Shown in pieces: positions 42,444 to 51,389 of a DNA stretch of 64,000 nucleotides; within the stretch, counting starts at the first letter, position 1; every line of letters begins with the position of its first letter. Origin of the DNA: JADFQT01 sp965216025 (GTDB taxonomy: Bacteria > Chloroflexota > Dehalococcoidia > Lucifugimonadales > UBA3495). Made by a program: the position numbers and the translations under genes. Under the pieces are notes generated by a model. The model saw only the letters and a list, made by a program, of their open reading frames with translations. It was not told the DNA's origin and made no database searches. The DNA is taken from the NCBI GenBank assembly GCA_965216025.1, contig CBDCEX010000017.1:992001-1056000 (forward strand), read 5' to 3'.

Positions 42444-44318
42444 CTAATTCTGAGGGCTCAAGATAGTTACTTCCTTCACGACGCTCGGAAGGTCGCTAAT
42501 GACCACAGTCTGTCCTTCCACTGATGTAACTGTGATTTTACGGTGATACGTGCCCGGAGGTAATATTTCCCCGGCACTGACAGACAGTGTGTCTTCTGGT
42601 AGGGGGAACGGAACTTGGGTGGTTGGCTCCGGGAAAGTAAAGGTCTCGCTGTGAGTTGCCGGTCCGGTCAGGACCACGGTGACCTTTTCCACTGCCTGAT
42701 TGAATGAGCAGTCGGCCCTGTTGTCACCATCGAACCCCGTGGGAACGGAGCCTGCAAACACAAATTCGATCGGCAGCTTCGTCGCTCGGGTCAAGCGGCA
42801 GGCCACGACATCAAATACCGGCGAATCTATCTCTTCGGCGATAGCCTGCAGGACCCTCTGGGCTACCTCTTCGGGCACCCATTTGGTCCAAGTTGATGAC
42901 CAAGCATTCAGGAAATGTATGGCTGCCTCTTCTGTTGTGGCATTGTTTTCATTCCTCCATTTTTCTGTCCCGGTTTGGCGTTTGGCGGTGAAATCCCATT
43001 TGCGTAGGAACTCCACTACCTCCGGAGCCACGCTTAACATGCTGGGATGGACGGCTACAAGGACTTGAGCAGTAGGGTAAGCGCAGCCCTTAGTGGTCGC
43101 CCAGCATTCTTCATTGTAATCAGGTTCCCCCAAGATGGTCAGGTCTAGTTCTTCCGATAGCCGAGTAGGCCCCCACATGTACCCCAGCCAGGGTCTTTCA
43201 TCTAGGTAGGCTCTATCTAGACTGTCTTGCAAATCTGCCAAGGAGGCGGGAACGATCATTTCAACGTTATCTTCTAACTTATAGGCTTTTAACTTGGCCA
43301 GATTAATATCGTGGCACTCCGTATCCACCGGGCAGGTTACCAGGACAGCTTTTTTGGGTCTCTCAGATATTTTGCCAGGGGCAACAAACAAATCTATGTA
43401 GTCTTCATCATTAATGTCTGTCACATGCTGCAACTCGATGTTATTTTTGGTCATGTACGTCGGGATAACCCATCCTTGCCAGTTTTCATCCAAACTTTTA
43501 CCCAAGGGAATTATCGCACCATCGATGATGGCCGCGTCCCAGTCCTCTTGCTGGTTTGGTAGCCAAACTTCCATGGTCACAAGACTGTCGCCGTCTAGCA
43601 GATTGTGCCAAAGAACCTGAGTTTTCCCAGAAATTGCATCCACTGGATAACCGTAGCCCTGCTCGACGATAAACATGGCAATTCGGTTTTGCAGCCGAAC
43701 GCTATCCCATGTCAAATCTGAAAAAACTATGGTTGGCTTTCTCACCTCGGCTGTCGGTTTGGGGGTAACTTTAACGGCTACCTGCAATCCCACCATTTCT
43801 GTTTGTATGATGCGTTCCACATCGGCCTGGGAAATTGGAGCCGATCTGGCGGCCAACTCCTTTTTTATCGACTTCGCCACCAAATCTGCCAGATCGGCCT
43901 GGGAAATTGGAGCCGGTCTGGCGGCCAACTTCTTTTTTATCGACTTCGCCACCAAATCTGCCAGATCGGCCTGGGAAATTGGAGCCGGTCTGGCGGCCAA
44001 CTCCTTTTTTATCGACTTCGCCACCAAATCTGCCAGATCGGCCTTGCTGGGTACCGGTGATGCCTCCGCAAGCACTTCCGCCATCATCTCTCGCAGCTCT
44101 TGCTGTGAAATCTCATCACTCGATCTGGCCGCGGACTTACTTACCGCTGCCTCAACGGCGGCTTCCACTAGCGCCTGCACTTCGCCTGGATCCATTGAAG
44201 GCTGGCTGGGCTGAGGAGTAGGGGCAGCCTGGCTGCTACAGGCCCCGGCTGACAGCATCAAAATAAGAATTGTGATCCCGAATATTAGCTTAGAACCTGT
44301 CCATTCTCGCAGCATCAA
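42444..44318 (-). CDS. Betaine/proline-type ABC transporter substrate-binding lipoprotein with repeated stalk
   Basis: 624 residues. Lipoprotein signal with lipobox LSAGAC near residue 25, then an Ala/Glu-rich helical stalk that includes three perfect-phase 24-residue repeats (core DLADLVAKSIKKELAARPAP). From about residue 195 an OpuAC/ProX-type binding domain follows: IVFSDLTWDSVRLQNRIAMF, MEVWLPNQQEDWDAA, ERPWLGYMWGPTRLSEELDL, VAVHPSMLSVAPEVVEFLRKW. A further ~130-residue C-terminal domain is beta-rich (FTFPEPTTQVPFPLP). It would bind a quaternary amine at the outer membrane face. No permease or ATPase gene is adjacent, so it is an orphan here. Confidence 0.85.
   Translation of the reverse strand: MMLREWTGSKLIFGITILILMLSAGACSSQAAPTPQPSQPSMDPGEVQALVEAAVEAAVSKSAARSSDEISQQELREMMAEVLAEASPVPSKADLADLVAKSIKKELAARPAPISQADLADLVAKSIKKKLAARPAPISQADLADLVAKSIKKELAARSAPISQADVERIIQTEMVGLQVAVKVTPKPTAEVRKPTIVFSDLTWDSVRLQNRIAMFIVEQGYGYPVDAISGKTQVLWHNLLDGDSLVTMEVWLPNQQEDWDAAIIDGAIIPLGKSLDENWQGWVIPTYMTKNNIELQHVTDINDEDYIDLFVAPGKISERPKKAVLVTCPVDTECHDINLAKLKAYKLEDNVEMIVPASLADLQDSLDRAYLDERPWLGYMWGPTRLSEELDLTILGEPDYNEECWATTKGCAYPTAQVLVAVHPSMLSVAPEVVEFLRKWDFTAKRQTGTEKWRNENNATTEEAAIHFLNAWSSTWTKWVPEEVAQRVLQAIAEEIDSPVFDVVACRLTRATKLPIEFVFAGSVPTGFDGDNRADCSFNQAVEKVTVVLTGPATHSETFTFPEPTTQVPFPLPEDTLSVSAGEILPPGTYHRKITVTSVEGQTVVISDLPSVVKEVTILSPQN
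43821..44036 (-). repeat. Three tandem 72-bp repeats inside the binding-protein gene
   Basis: Units start at 43821, 43893 and 43965 with exact 72-bp spacing and few mismatches. They encode 24-residue helical stalk units, so copy-number change keeps the frame. Confidence 0.9.
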
Positions 44319-44475
44319 TTTCTCATTCCGGTCTGGGATTACTTCGGTTTTAGGCCACTGAAATCACCCATGAATGTTTGTTTCATTAGGAAAACCTGAT
44401 AGGGCTAGCAATACAAGGCTCTATCGCGGCCAAAATAATGCCAAGTTGATGTCAAAAAACACCACGACCCAAACC

Positions 44476-44642
44476 CTAAACCAATACCAAGGTGGGATGT
44501 GCATTTCGGGGTCTTGAAGACTACCGAAAGGATTCCACAGCGCCTCATATCACCTCACCCTTAGGCCCCAACTGGGTGACCACCGACATTGCGGTCTAGC
44601 GATATGTACATTTCGCCTTGGCTTTAGTTTAGTATAACCCGT
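44476..44642. mobile_element. MITE family 2, copy c
   Basis: 167 bp, starting CTAAACCAATACCAAGGTGG and ending GCCTTGGCTTTAGTTTAG. Its interior is the reverse complement of the copy at 20725. Confidence 0.75.
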
Positions 44643-44787
44643 TACGTAAGGGGCCAGGTCAGTCTATTTGTGGCTTTGCCCTCTACCCTACCCATGCCCG
44701 TAAATTACCCTAGCTACGAGCTGTTGGTCTATACTAGCGGCAAATGTCTGCTGCTGCGGTGACTCCGCTCTTAAGAGGGCCTACAGC

Positions 44788-45611
44788 ATGAAACTGGTTG
44801 CGTTTCCATTCCTGTTTAGCATCTTAGGGTTCGTAGGGTGTATCACTACGGTAGCTACTCCTACGCCGGGTGTATCACTACGGTAGCTACTCCTACGCCG
44901 GATATTCCAGCCACAGTTACGGCTGCTGTTGAAGCTGCTCTTCCCACTGTCCCGCTTACCCCAACTCCAGACATAGATGCGACGGTTGAGACTCGGCCTA
45001 GGGTTATAGCGACACCTCAGCCCGCTGCTACTCCAACTCCCGTTCTTAGCCTGGCCTCTATGGTGGAACTGGTCAGGTCAGGAGTTGTTCGTATTAATAC
45101 CAATCTTGGCAGCGGCTCTGGTGCCATCTTCGAGTCCGACCCCGCCAATCGGAGTGCTCTGGTTTTGACCAATTACCATGTGATTGAAGATGCACGCTGG
45201 GTAGATGTGGTCGTAAACGACTCAGCAACCTACTCCGGCACTGTTCGGGGGGTGGATTCAGGCCGTGACCTGGCAGTAATCAGCATATGCTGTGCCAGTT
45301 TCAGAGCATTAAAGTTTGGGGATGCCACCAGCCTCGAGGTCGGCAACGAAGCTGTGGCGATTGGTTACGCTCTCGGCATCCCGGGGGCCGCCACAGTTAC
45401 TCGTGGCATAGTGTCCGCCATCAGGTATGACAGCAGCAACGACAGTTGGATTATTCAGGTAGACGCTTCGATAAATCCCGGCAACAGCGGCGGCCCGTTA
45501 TTTACCTTGGATGGTGAAATCGTTGGTATTAATCGGGATTGCCCAGATCAAACTGATTCCTCCAACCATGTGACCCTGTGGGATGGCTCGAACTATAAAA
45601 GGGCAGCCTGA
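44788..45611 (+). pseudogene. HtrA/trypsin-like serine protease lipoprotein, out of frame and 3'-truncated
   Basis: An ATG at 44788 starts a lipoprotein signal (MKLVAFPFLFSILGFVGC). The downstream protease frame (open from 44838) has a Thr/Pro linker and the S1C triad: His in LTNYHVIEDA, Asp in DSGRDLAVIS and Ser in NPGNSGGPLF. A 32-bp tandem duplication at 44837-44900 puts signal and protease in different frames. Removing one unit gives one continuous protein. The C-terminus after EIVGINR runs into sequence resembling the IS1380 arm, so it is also shortened and no PDZ domain is present. A secreted or periplasmic quality-control role would be expected. Confidence 0.75.
44837..44900 (+). repeat. 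32-bp tandem duplication
   Basis: Two identical 32-bp units (44837-44868 and 44869-44900), each starting GGTGTATCACTACGGTAGCT. Unit length is not a multiple of three, so gain or loss switches the protease frame. Confidence 0.95.
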
Positions 45612-45938
45612 GGGCGTCAACTGCATCCGATTCACTCAACTGACCCACTCGCCATAGGGTAACCACCCCCCTGACGAGCGTAAAAGTCTAGAATTGCCTG
45701 CCCCTGCCCAAGCGTCTCCCTCGGGGTGGTCTATTTACCCCGGACGACCCCATAACTGTCCGAAATACCTGTGCTCTCAACCCACATTTCCCATATGGCT
45801 AAAAAGCTTTCTCAGTAATTCGTCGATGGTCTTTCAACCATTGTCTAATTATGGGCCCTTTTTGCGTGTTCCCAGCTATAATAACTCCATGATATGTCAC
45901 TTTGCAGTAAGATGCCGTAGGCATCATGGAGGCACCTG

Positions 45939-47258
45939 ATGGGTGACGGCGAAAAAGCCCCTCTCCGGCTCCAATTCAACCCCAAAGTCCGCCTGGAATT
46001 TCACGGCTCAACCATCACCTCCGACGCTGGTCTTCTTGCCTTTCGAGAGTTTGATGATGCCTTGGGCCTTACCGAAATCGCTGAGGACTACCTCCAGGAA
46101 AGCCGTACCGGACGCAATATCCTTCACCACCTGGTTCCGCTGCTAAGACAGTCGATCTACAGCCGCTTGGCCGGCTACGACGACACCAATGACGCAGTGC
46201 GCCTTTCCCAAGACCCAGCCATGCGAGTGATCGTGGGATGGCAAGGCTCGGAGCGGAAAGGAGCCAGCACCAGTGAGATGGGCCGGTTCGAGACGGAGTT
46301 CCTGACCCAAGAGGACAACCTGAAGGGGCTGGCACGAATAAATACCCAGTGGGTGGAACGAGCTATGGCCCATACCCTACACCGGCGAGTAATCCTGGAT
46401 ATGGACAGTTCCGAGAGTCCAGTGCACGGCCAGCAGGAGGGAGCAGCCTATAACGGCCACTTTGAATGCGTCTGCTATCACCCTCTCTTTCTGTTCAACC
46501 AGTTCGGGGATTGTGAAGCAGCTAAGCTACGGTCAGGCAACGTCCACAGTGCCGATGATTGGCAAGAAGTCCTTGATCCGGTGGTGGAGCGTTATTTGAC
46601 AGCAGCGGTCAGGCTGCTGTTTCGTGCTGACGCCGCCTTCGCCAAGCCGGAGATATACGATTATCTGGAAGCAAGAAACATCGGCTACGCCATCAGGCTG
46701 CGGTCCAACCAGGTGCTGCAGCGGGAGATAGCGCCCCGGCTAATACGGCCTACGGAGTGGCTTTCCCCGAAGCCCATCGTCTCCTATCATGACTTCGTCT
46801 ACCAGGCCCAGAGCTGGAACGTTGCTCGGAGAGTGGTCTCTAAGGTGGAGTGGCACCAGGGAGAACTGTTTCCCAGAGTGGGCTTCATCGTCACCAATCT
46901 GAGCTATCCAAACATCGGGATAGTCCGCTTTTACAATGGCCGAGGGACGGCGGAGCAATGGATAAAAGAAGGCAAGTACGCCCTGAACTGGACCAGGTTG
47001 TCCTGCCACAAGTTCGTGGCCAATCAGGTCAGGCTGGAGTTGTTCGTACTGGCTTACAACTTGGGCAACTCCATGAGAAGGCTAGCCTTACCGGAGGCAA
47101 TGAAGCACTGGTCGTTGACCAGTCTGCAGACCAGGATGATCAAGACTGGAGGACGGTTGGTGCGCCATGCCGGAAGGCTGGTGTTTCAGCTTGCTGAGGT
47201 GCTGGTGAGCCGGGAAATGCTAGAAGCCCGGCTGAAAAGCCCTGCTGTGACGAGATGA
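45939..47258 (+). pseudogene. IS1380-family transposase, 3' end displaced by IS1182
   Basis: 439 residues as read, nearly identical to the copy 1 protein up to LVSREML. At the CTAG (47220-47223) the frame passes into IS1182 and reads EARLKSPAVTR. The missing 16 or so codons (to LRLAPG) are found 3.3 kb downstream at 50488-50540. All catalytic parts are upstream of the break. Confidence 0.9.
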
Positions 47259-49016
47259 GGTGGAGGATAACCAGTGGACTGGGCCAAGTCTGAGACTAAG
47301 GGCGACCCATCTGGCCGCGGCCAATATGAATTGGGCAGTAACGATGGGCGACCCGGCGGCGAGCCGGTCCGGTCTATTCTCTGGTTTATTGGGGGAGGAG
47401 CCTGAAGCCTGGGACATCATCCCCATCCTGGTAGCCACCAGGGTCAGGTTGGCCACCGTGGCTGCCAGGAGTAGCTGAAAGAGGGTCTTGGCCCGACCAA
47501 AGTAGCGAGATTGGCGGACCCCCAGTTGCACCAGCCGAGCCAGGCGATGCTCGACCACCTGCCGCCGGCTGCGGTATTCGGCGAAGCTCTCACTTTTCTG
47601 GAAGGCCCGGGCTTGTTGCAGGAGCGCCTCTTGGGGATGGAGAGTCACCGTACGGCCTTTGCCCTTGCTGCTGGCAATGCACTGGGACCGCAGGGGGCAT
47701 ACGCCACAGACCGCCGGGTCGAATTGAAAACTCTGGACCGGATAGGTCTGACCCAACCGGTTGGTCCGGGTGCCGAAGGTCCGCAAGGTGTGGGTAACAT
47801 TACCGGCTGGGCAGGTGACGGTGCCGGCCGCCAGGTCGATCTGGAAGTCCTCTTTGGGGAAGTGGTCTTTTCTGGGACGACCCGGCACCTTGGCTATTAG
47901 CGTCCGACCGGCATCGGCAAAGGCCTGCCGCGTCCCGCCATCCCCATAGGCCGCATCCCCAATGGTCTCCTCCACAGCTATGCCCGTGTTCTCTTCACTC
48001 TGCTCCACCAGTTCCAGGACTCCGGTGTTGTCACCGGCATTGCCGGGCAGGATATCTACCGCGGTCACTAGTTGGGAATCGGTATCCACCACCACGGCAG
48101 CCTTATGTCCGTCGAAGCGTTTGCTGCTGCTTTTGCGCCCATGGCGCATCTCCGGGTCGTGCGCCGAAGGGACCCGGTCCCGGCTTACGCCATCCCTCAG
48201 GGCCGGACCATCCTCCTGCCGTTCCACATCTTGCAAGAGGAGTTGCCCCAAGAGTTCCGCTGCTTCTCCAATAGCCTGGCGCTCAGGACTATCTGCGGGA
48301 AATCTACCTTGGGCCTGACGGGCCAGTTCCAATACCAGGTCAGCATCGGCTACTATCTTCTGCAGTAAGGCTTGCCGCTCTTTCTTGTTGTCCCAGTCAA
48401 TCCCCGCCTCTCCCTTCACACTGGAGCCAAAGTAAAGCTCCAGGCCGTGTCTCAAGGCCCACTCCTCGGCCCGGGTCCCATCCAGTTGGGCCAGTGCCCG
48501 GACCACCTGGACGATGCCGTCGGCCAGCAGGTTGTAGGTGTCCTTGACCGCTCCCCGGCCCAGAATGTAGGTGGTGTCCACCGCCACCTTCATCCGCCGT
48601 CCTTTCAGGCAGCCGGTCTGCCGGGCGAATTGGAGGCTGCGCTGAAAGACGGCCCGCACCCGGTCGTGGAGGATCAGCTGGGCTCGAAACAGTTGCAGGG
48701 TGCTCTTGGCAAATGGCCGGTCCTCCACCTCGATCCCCAACGCCACCTTCCACCGGATATCGAAGTCCGCCCTCTGCTTGGCTTCCAGGTCGCTCACTTT
48801 GTCGTAGGCCTGCAGCAACAGCGCGGTGGCCACCAGACTGGGCGGCACGCTATCCCGGCCATTGTCCGGGCAATACAGTTCGGCGAAGTCTTCGTCTCGA
48901 AATAGCTGACCCCGCAGGGAGGCCAGGAAGCCGTAGAAGGAGCCGCGGCCCACATAGTCCAGGTAGAGATGGTCCGCTTCCAGGAGTCCTCGCTGTGCCG
49001 GCCTTACTCCCAGCAT
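47220..49016 (-). CDS. IS1182-family transposase
   Basis: 598 residues from the ATG at 49016 (GGGGAGG just upstream; a TTG two codons earlier is also possible). N-terminal domain FRDEDFAELYCPDNGRDSVP, catalytic core with KVAVDTTYILGRGAVKD, VVVDTDSQLVTAVDILPGN, IGDAAYGDGGTRQAF and a C-terminal RRQVVEHRLARLVQLGVRQS (glutamate). A CP-x-x-SQC cysteine region precedes it. The stop TAG is the CTAG of the element end itself, so translation termination depends on the target sequence. Confidence 0.9.
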   Translation of the reverse strand: MLGVRPAQRGLLEADHLYLDYVGRGSFYGFLASLRGQLFRDEDFAELYCPDNGRDSVPPSLVATALLLQAYDKVSDLEAKQRADFDIRWKVALGIEVEDRPFAKSTLQLFRAQLILHDRVRAVFQRSLQFARQTGCLKGRRMKVAVDTTYILGRGAVKDTYNLLADGIVQVVRALAQLDGTRAEEWALRHGLELYFGSSVKGEAGIDWDNKKERQALLQKIVADADLVLELARQAQGRFPADSPERQAIGEAAELLGQLLLQDVERQEDGPALRDGVSRDRVPSAHDPEMRHGRKSSSKRFDGHKAAVVVDTDSQLVTAVDILPGNAGDNTGVLELVEQSEENTGIAVEETIGDAAYGDGGTRQAFADAGRTLIAKVPGRPRKDHFPKEDFQIDLAAGTVTCPAGNVTHTLRTFGTRTNRLGQTYPVQSFQFDPAVCGVCPLRSQCIASSKGKGRTVTLHPQEALLQQARAFQKSESFAEYRSRRQVVEHRLARLVQLGVRQSRYFGRAKTLFQLLLAATVANLTLVATRMGMMSQASGSSPNKPENRPDRLAAGSPIVTAQFILAAARWVALSLRLGPVHWLSSTSSRHSRAFQPGF

Positions 49017-49113
49017 CCTCAACCTCCCCCACCCCTTTAATTCTCCGGTTTAATTCTACTGCCAATTATATCGGGCTGCCTGGGGTCAAGGCACTTTTCG
49101 GCCGGAGTTCTAG
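47220..49113 (-). mobile_element. IS1182-type element
   Basis: 1894 bp, CTAG to CTAG. Ends CTAGAAGCCCGGCTGAAAAG and, inverted, CTAGAACTCCGGCCGAAAAG. The right-hand CTAG is shared with IS701 copy 2. Confidence 0.85.
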
Positions 49114-50490
49114 TACTACAACGACGGGTTTAAGGTGGCGGCTCCATCCTGCTTTCGCGGCGGGTGGAGCGGCGTCTCTCGTGGGAACGGCGAGCCCGTT
49201 CGTTGCGTAGCTGCGTATCCTCCAGCCACAACAGCAATTGATCGGGCCCGAACTGCTCCCGGGGCAGCATCTCCCGCACCACCCGGCACACCTGTGGCCT
49301 CGTGATCCGGGGCATCTTTTCCCCCCCAATCCTGCTGCAGGCTCAGCAGGAACGCTCCACCCAGCAGGCACATGGCTATGTGGTGATGCCACCCTGCCCA
49401 GCTGCGGGTCTCGTATTCGTCCAGCCCCACGTCACCCTTCTCAGTCTCGAACTCCGTTTCAATGCGCCACCTGGACCCACCCACGTAGGCCAGAGTCTCC
49501 AAGGTTGTGCCCTCGGGAGCGTTGGACAGGTAGTAGCGGGGCTCGCTGCCGTCCAGGTTCCGGCGCCAGACGGCCCACAGTTCCTCGCCGGGCTTGCGCC
49601 TCCTGGTGGCCCGCACCCGCTGGGCACTGAACCGGTAGGTGCGCGGCCCCTGGCTTCCCTGGGCCACCGTTATCTCCCGCCAAGCCTCATCCGGCAGTTC
49701 ATCACCGCGCTGCTCCATGGTCCGCCGCTGCCCAGGCCGCAGCTTGGGTTTACGGGGGCGGCCGAACCCCGGATATTCCGGACTGGTCCAAGCCGGGTCC
49801 AAGGGCCAGACCGTAGTGCCGCCCGGAACGTCCAGCACGTAGCGCAGCCCCAGGGCCAACTCCGTCTTTGACCGGTAGTTCCGCCGGTCCTCCGGCACAC
49901 CCGCCGCAGCACACCGGTCCTGGTCGGAGGTCCAACTCTTGGGCAGATACAGCCGCTTGTCCACCAACGCCCGGCCCAGCGGGCTGACGTAGGCCAGGAA
50001 CATCCCACCCTGGCAGTTGGCCACCTTGCCCAGCCTGCCGCAGTACTGCCGGGCCACTCCCGCCGATTTCCTGCCCTGCTTGGGGAAGTCGCTGCCATCG
50101 AACACCCACACCGCCTCCGGGTGTCCCAGCCTGGGGGCCAAGTATTCCTGCAACCGCCCTATGACTGTCTCATCGGACCACCGGGCCTCGGTGAGAAAGC
50201 GCTGCATCGGCCGGGCCGAGATGCCCACCGATTCCGAGAGATTCTCGGCGTTGCGCCGCTCCTGGTCCTGCACCAGCAGCGCCTGAAGGTAATTCCCGCA
50301 TCCATCACCCAAACCACCCAACATCATCTGTGATCCCGCCACTGCTTGCGGCCGAAGGAGGCCGCAAAGAAGGCGTGGAATTCCTGAAGGCTGTCGTAGA
50401 CCCGCTCGAAGCTCGCCGCATCCATCACCCAAACCACCCAACATCATCTGTCCAGCCATCCTACCAGACAACTCGTCGTTGTAGTACTAG
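49110..50490 (-). mobile_element. IS701-type element, copy 2, internally rearranged
   Basis: 1381 bp with the same CTAGTACTACAACGACG ends as copy 1. Relative to copy 1 it lacks ~115 bp in the transposase centre and has a ~35-bp duplication near the gene start. Confidence 0.9.
49116..50471 (-). pseudogene. IS701-family transposase, defective copy
   Basis: 451 residues as an open frame. Compared with copy 1, the segment from EMLERVLELGYLRAEWVAGD to GLAALGM is deleted, which removes the AGDDAFG catalytic region. A short repeat of a stretch near the start (MMLGGLGDGCG occurs twice) shifts the N-terminal frame. The DGSDFPKQG motif and the C-terminus remain. Not expected to be active, though the ends are intact. 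Confidence 0.85.
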
Positions 50491-50669
50491 GCGGGATACT
50501 GGAACGAATTGGTCGGCTTAGGCTGGCTCCTGGCTAGTCCACTTTAGGAGCGTCGGGATTGGTTACGGTTACGGGGTCGTACAGGGCAAAAGAGCTTCCC
50601 AAGGGGGAGACTTGGGCGTAGACAAGCGGTTTGGGGCTTTTACGCTTGGCAGTACAGTGGTTGCCCAAT

Positions 50670-50963
50670 GAAAGCGGGGACTTTGAGTGAATCAGGCCGC
50701 ATCAGACCGCATTTGACGCCCTTGGAATGCGGGATTATATTTGGCGGTATCCCCGCGGGAGCTATATCCAGGAAAGTTGGTTTGATCTGGGGAATCCCGG
50801 GTTAAAGTCCAAAATCGAGGGTGTGCGTGAAAGCGGGGACTTTGAGTGAATCAGGCCGCATCAGACCGCATTTGACGCCCTTGGAATGCGGGATTATATT
50901 TGGCGGTAAGCTATATCCAGGAAAGTTGGTTTGATCTGGGGAATCCCCATCGAGGGTGTGCGT
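50670..50963. repeat. Partial tandem duplication at the IS1380 right arm
   Basis: GAAAGCGGGGACTTTGAGTG begins both units (50670-50828 and 50829-50963). The second unit lacks TCCCCGCGGG and a short segment before ATCGAGGGTGTGCGT. The duplication straddles the IS1380 arm and the start of the methyltransferase fragment. Confidence 0.85.
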
Positions 50964-51239
50964 AACCAGCGACATAACGAGCTGGGTTGCAACGACGCCA
51001 GCCTGTACCGGCGATTCCATCAGGCCGGGCTGACTAAAGTAAAGATGTTTCCGCAGCTGGCGATTTTCACCCCAGCTATCGATGGTCCTCGATTGGGCGA
51101 TGTGCAGGACCGTTTCCTTCACATTCTCGATGCCGAGGAGTTAGAGGAGTTTCGTGGCGCTTTGCAGCAAGCGCTGGAGGATCGCAGTTTCTTTGTGGCA
51201 GAGTGGTTCCACTGCGCCGTCGGCACCAATCCCGGCTAA
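50950..51239 (+). pseudogene. C-terminal fragment of a SAM-dependent methyltransferase
   Basis: About 95 residues: YRRFHQAGLTKVKMFPQLAI, then DRFLHILDAEELEEFRGALQ and RSFFVAEWFHCAVGTNPG. The pattern (L-x-x-x-F-x-x-A-G-L-x-x-V-x-V, later F-F-x-x-x-x-F) is that of the end of UbiE-type small-molecule methyltransferases. The SAM-binding half is missing, replaced by the IS1380 arm duplication. The reading frame enters from that arm at 50931. Confidence 0.5.
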
Positions 51240-51389
51240 TGGGCCAACAGCGGGCGGGACTGATTCTTTTCCCCGGACCCTATTTCGTGTAGACCAACCC
51301 GTGTTGGCTGGCGAAGGTTGCCGCCTCGGCGCGGCGGCTGGAATAGGAGTAAGGGACACCCTTCTCAAATGAAGTTTCCCTAATTTGGC

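Larger units (their letters stand above)
45537..50792 (+). mobile_element. IS1380-type element, copy 2, interrupted by IS1182 and IS701
   Basis: Left part 45537-47223 and right part 50487-50792 together resemble copy 1. A CTAG in the transposase gene was the entry point: ...AAATG-CTAG on the left and CTAG-GCGGGATACTGG on the right. Outer arms share GGGATT(G/C)CCCAGATCAAAC, AGGGCGTCAA and GCGTAAAAG in inverted orientation, suggesting long imperfect terminal inverted repeats. Outer limits are uncertain. Confidence 0.6.
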
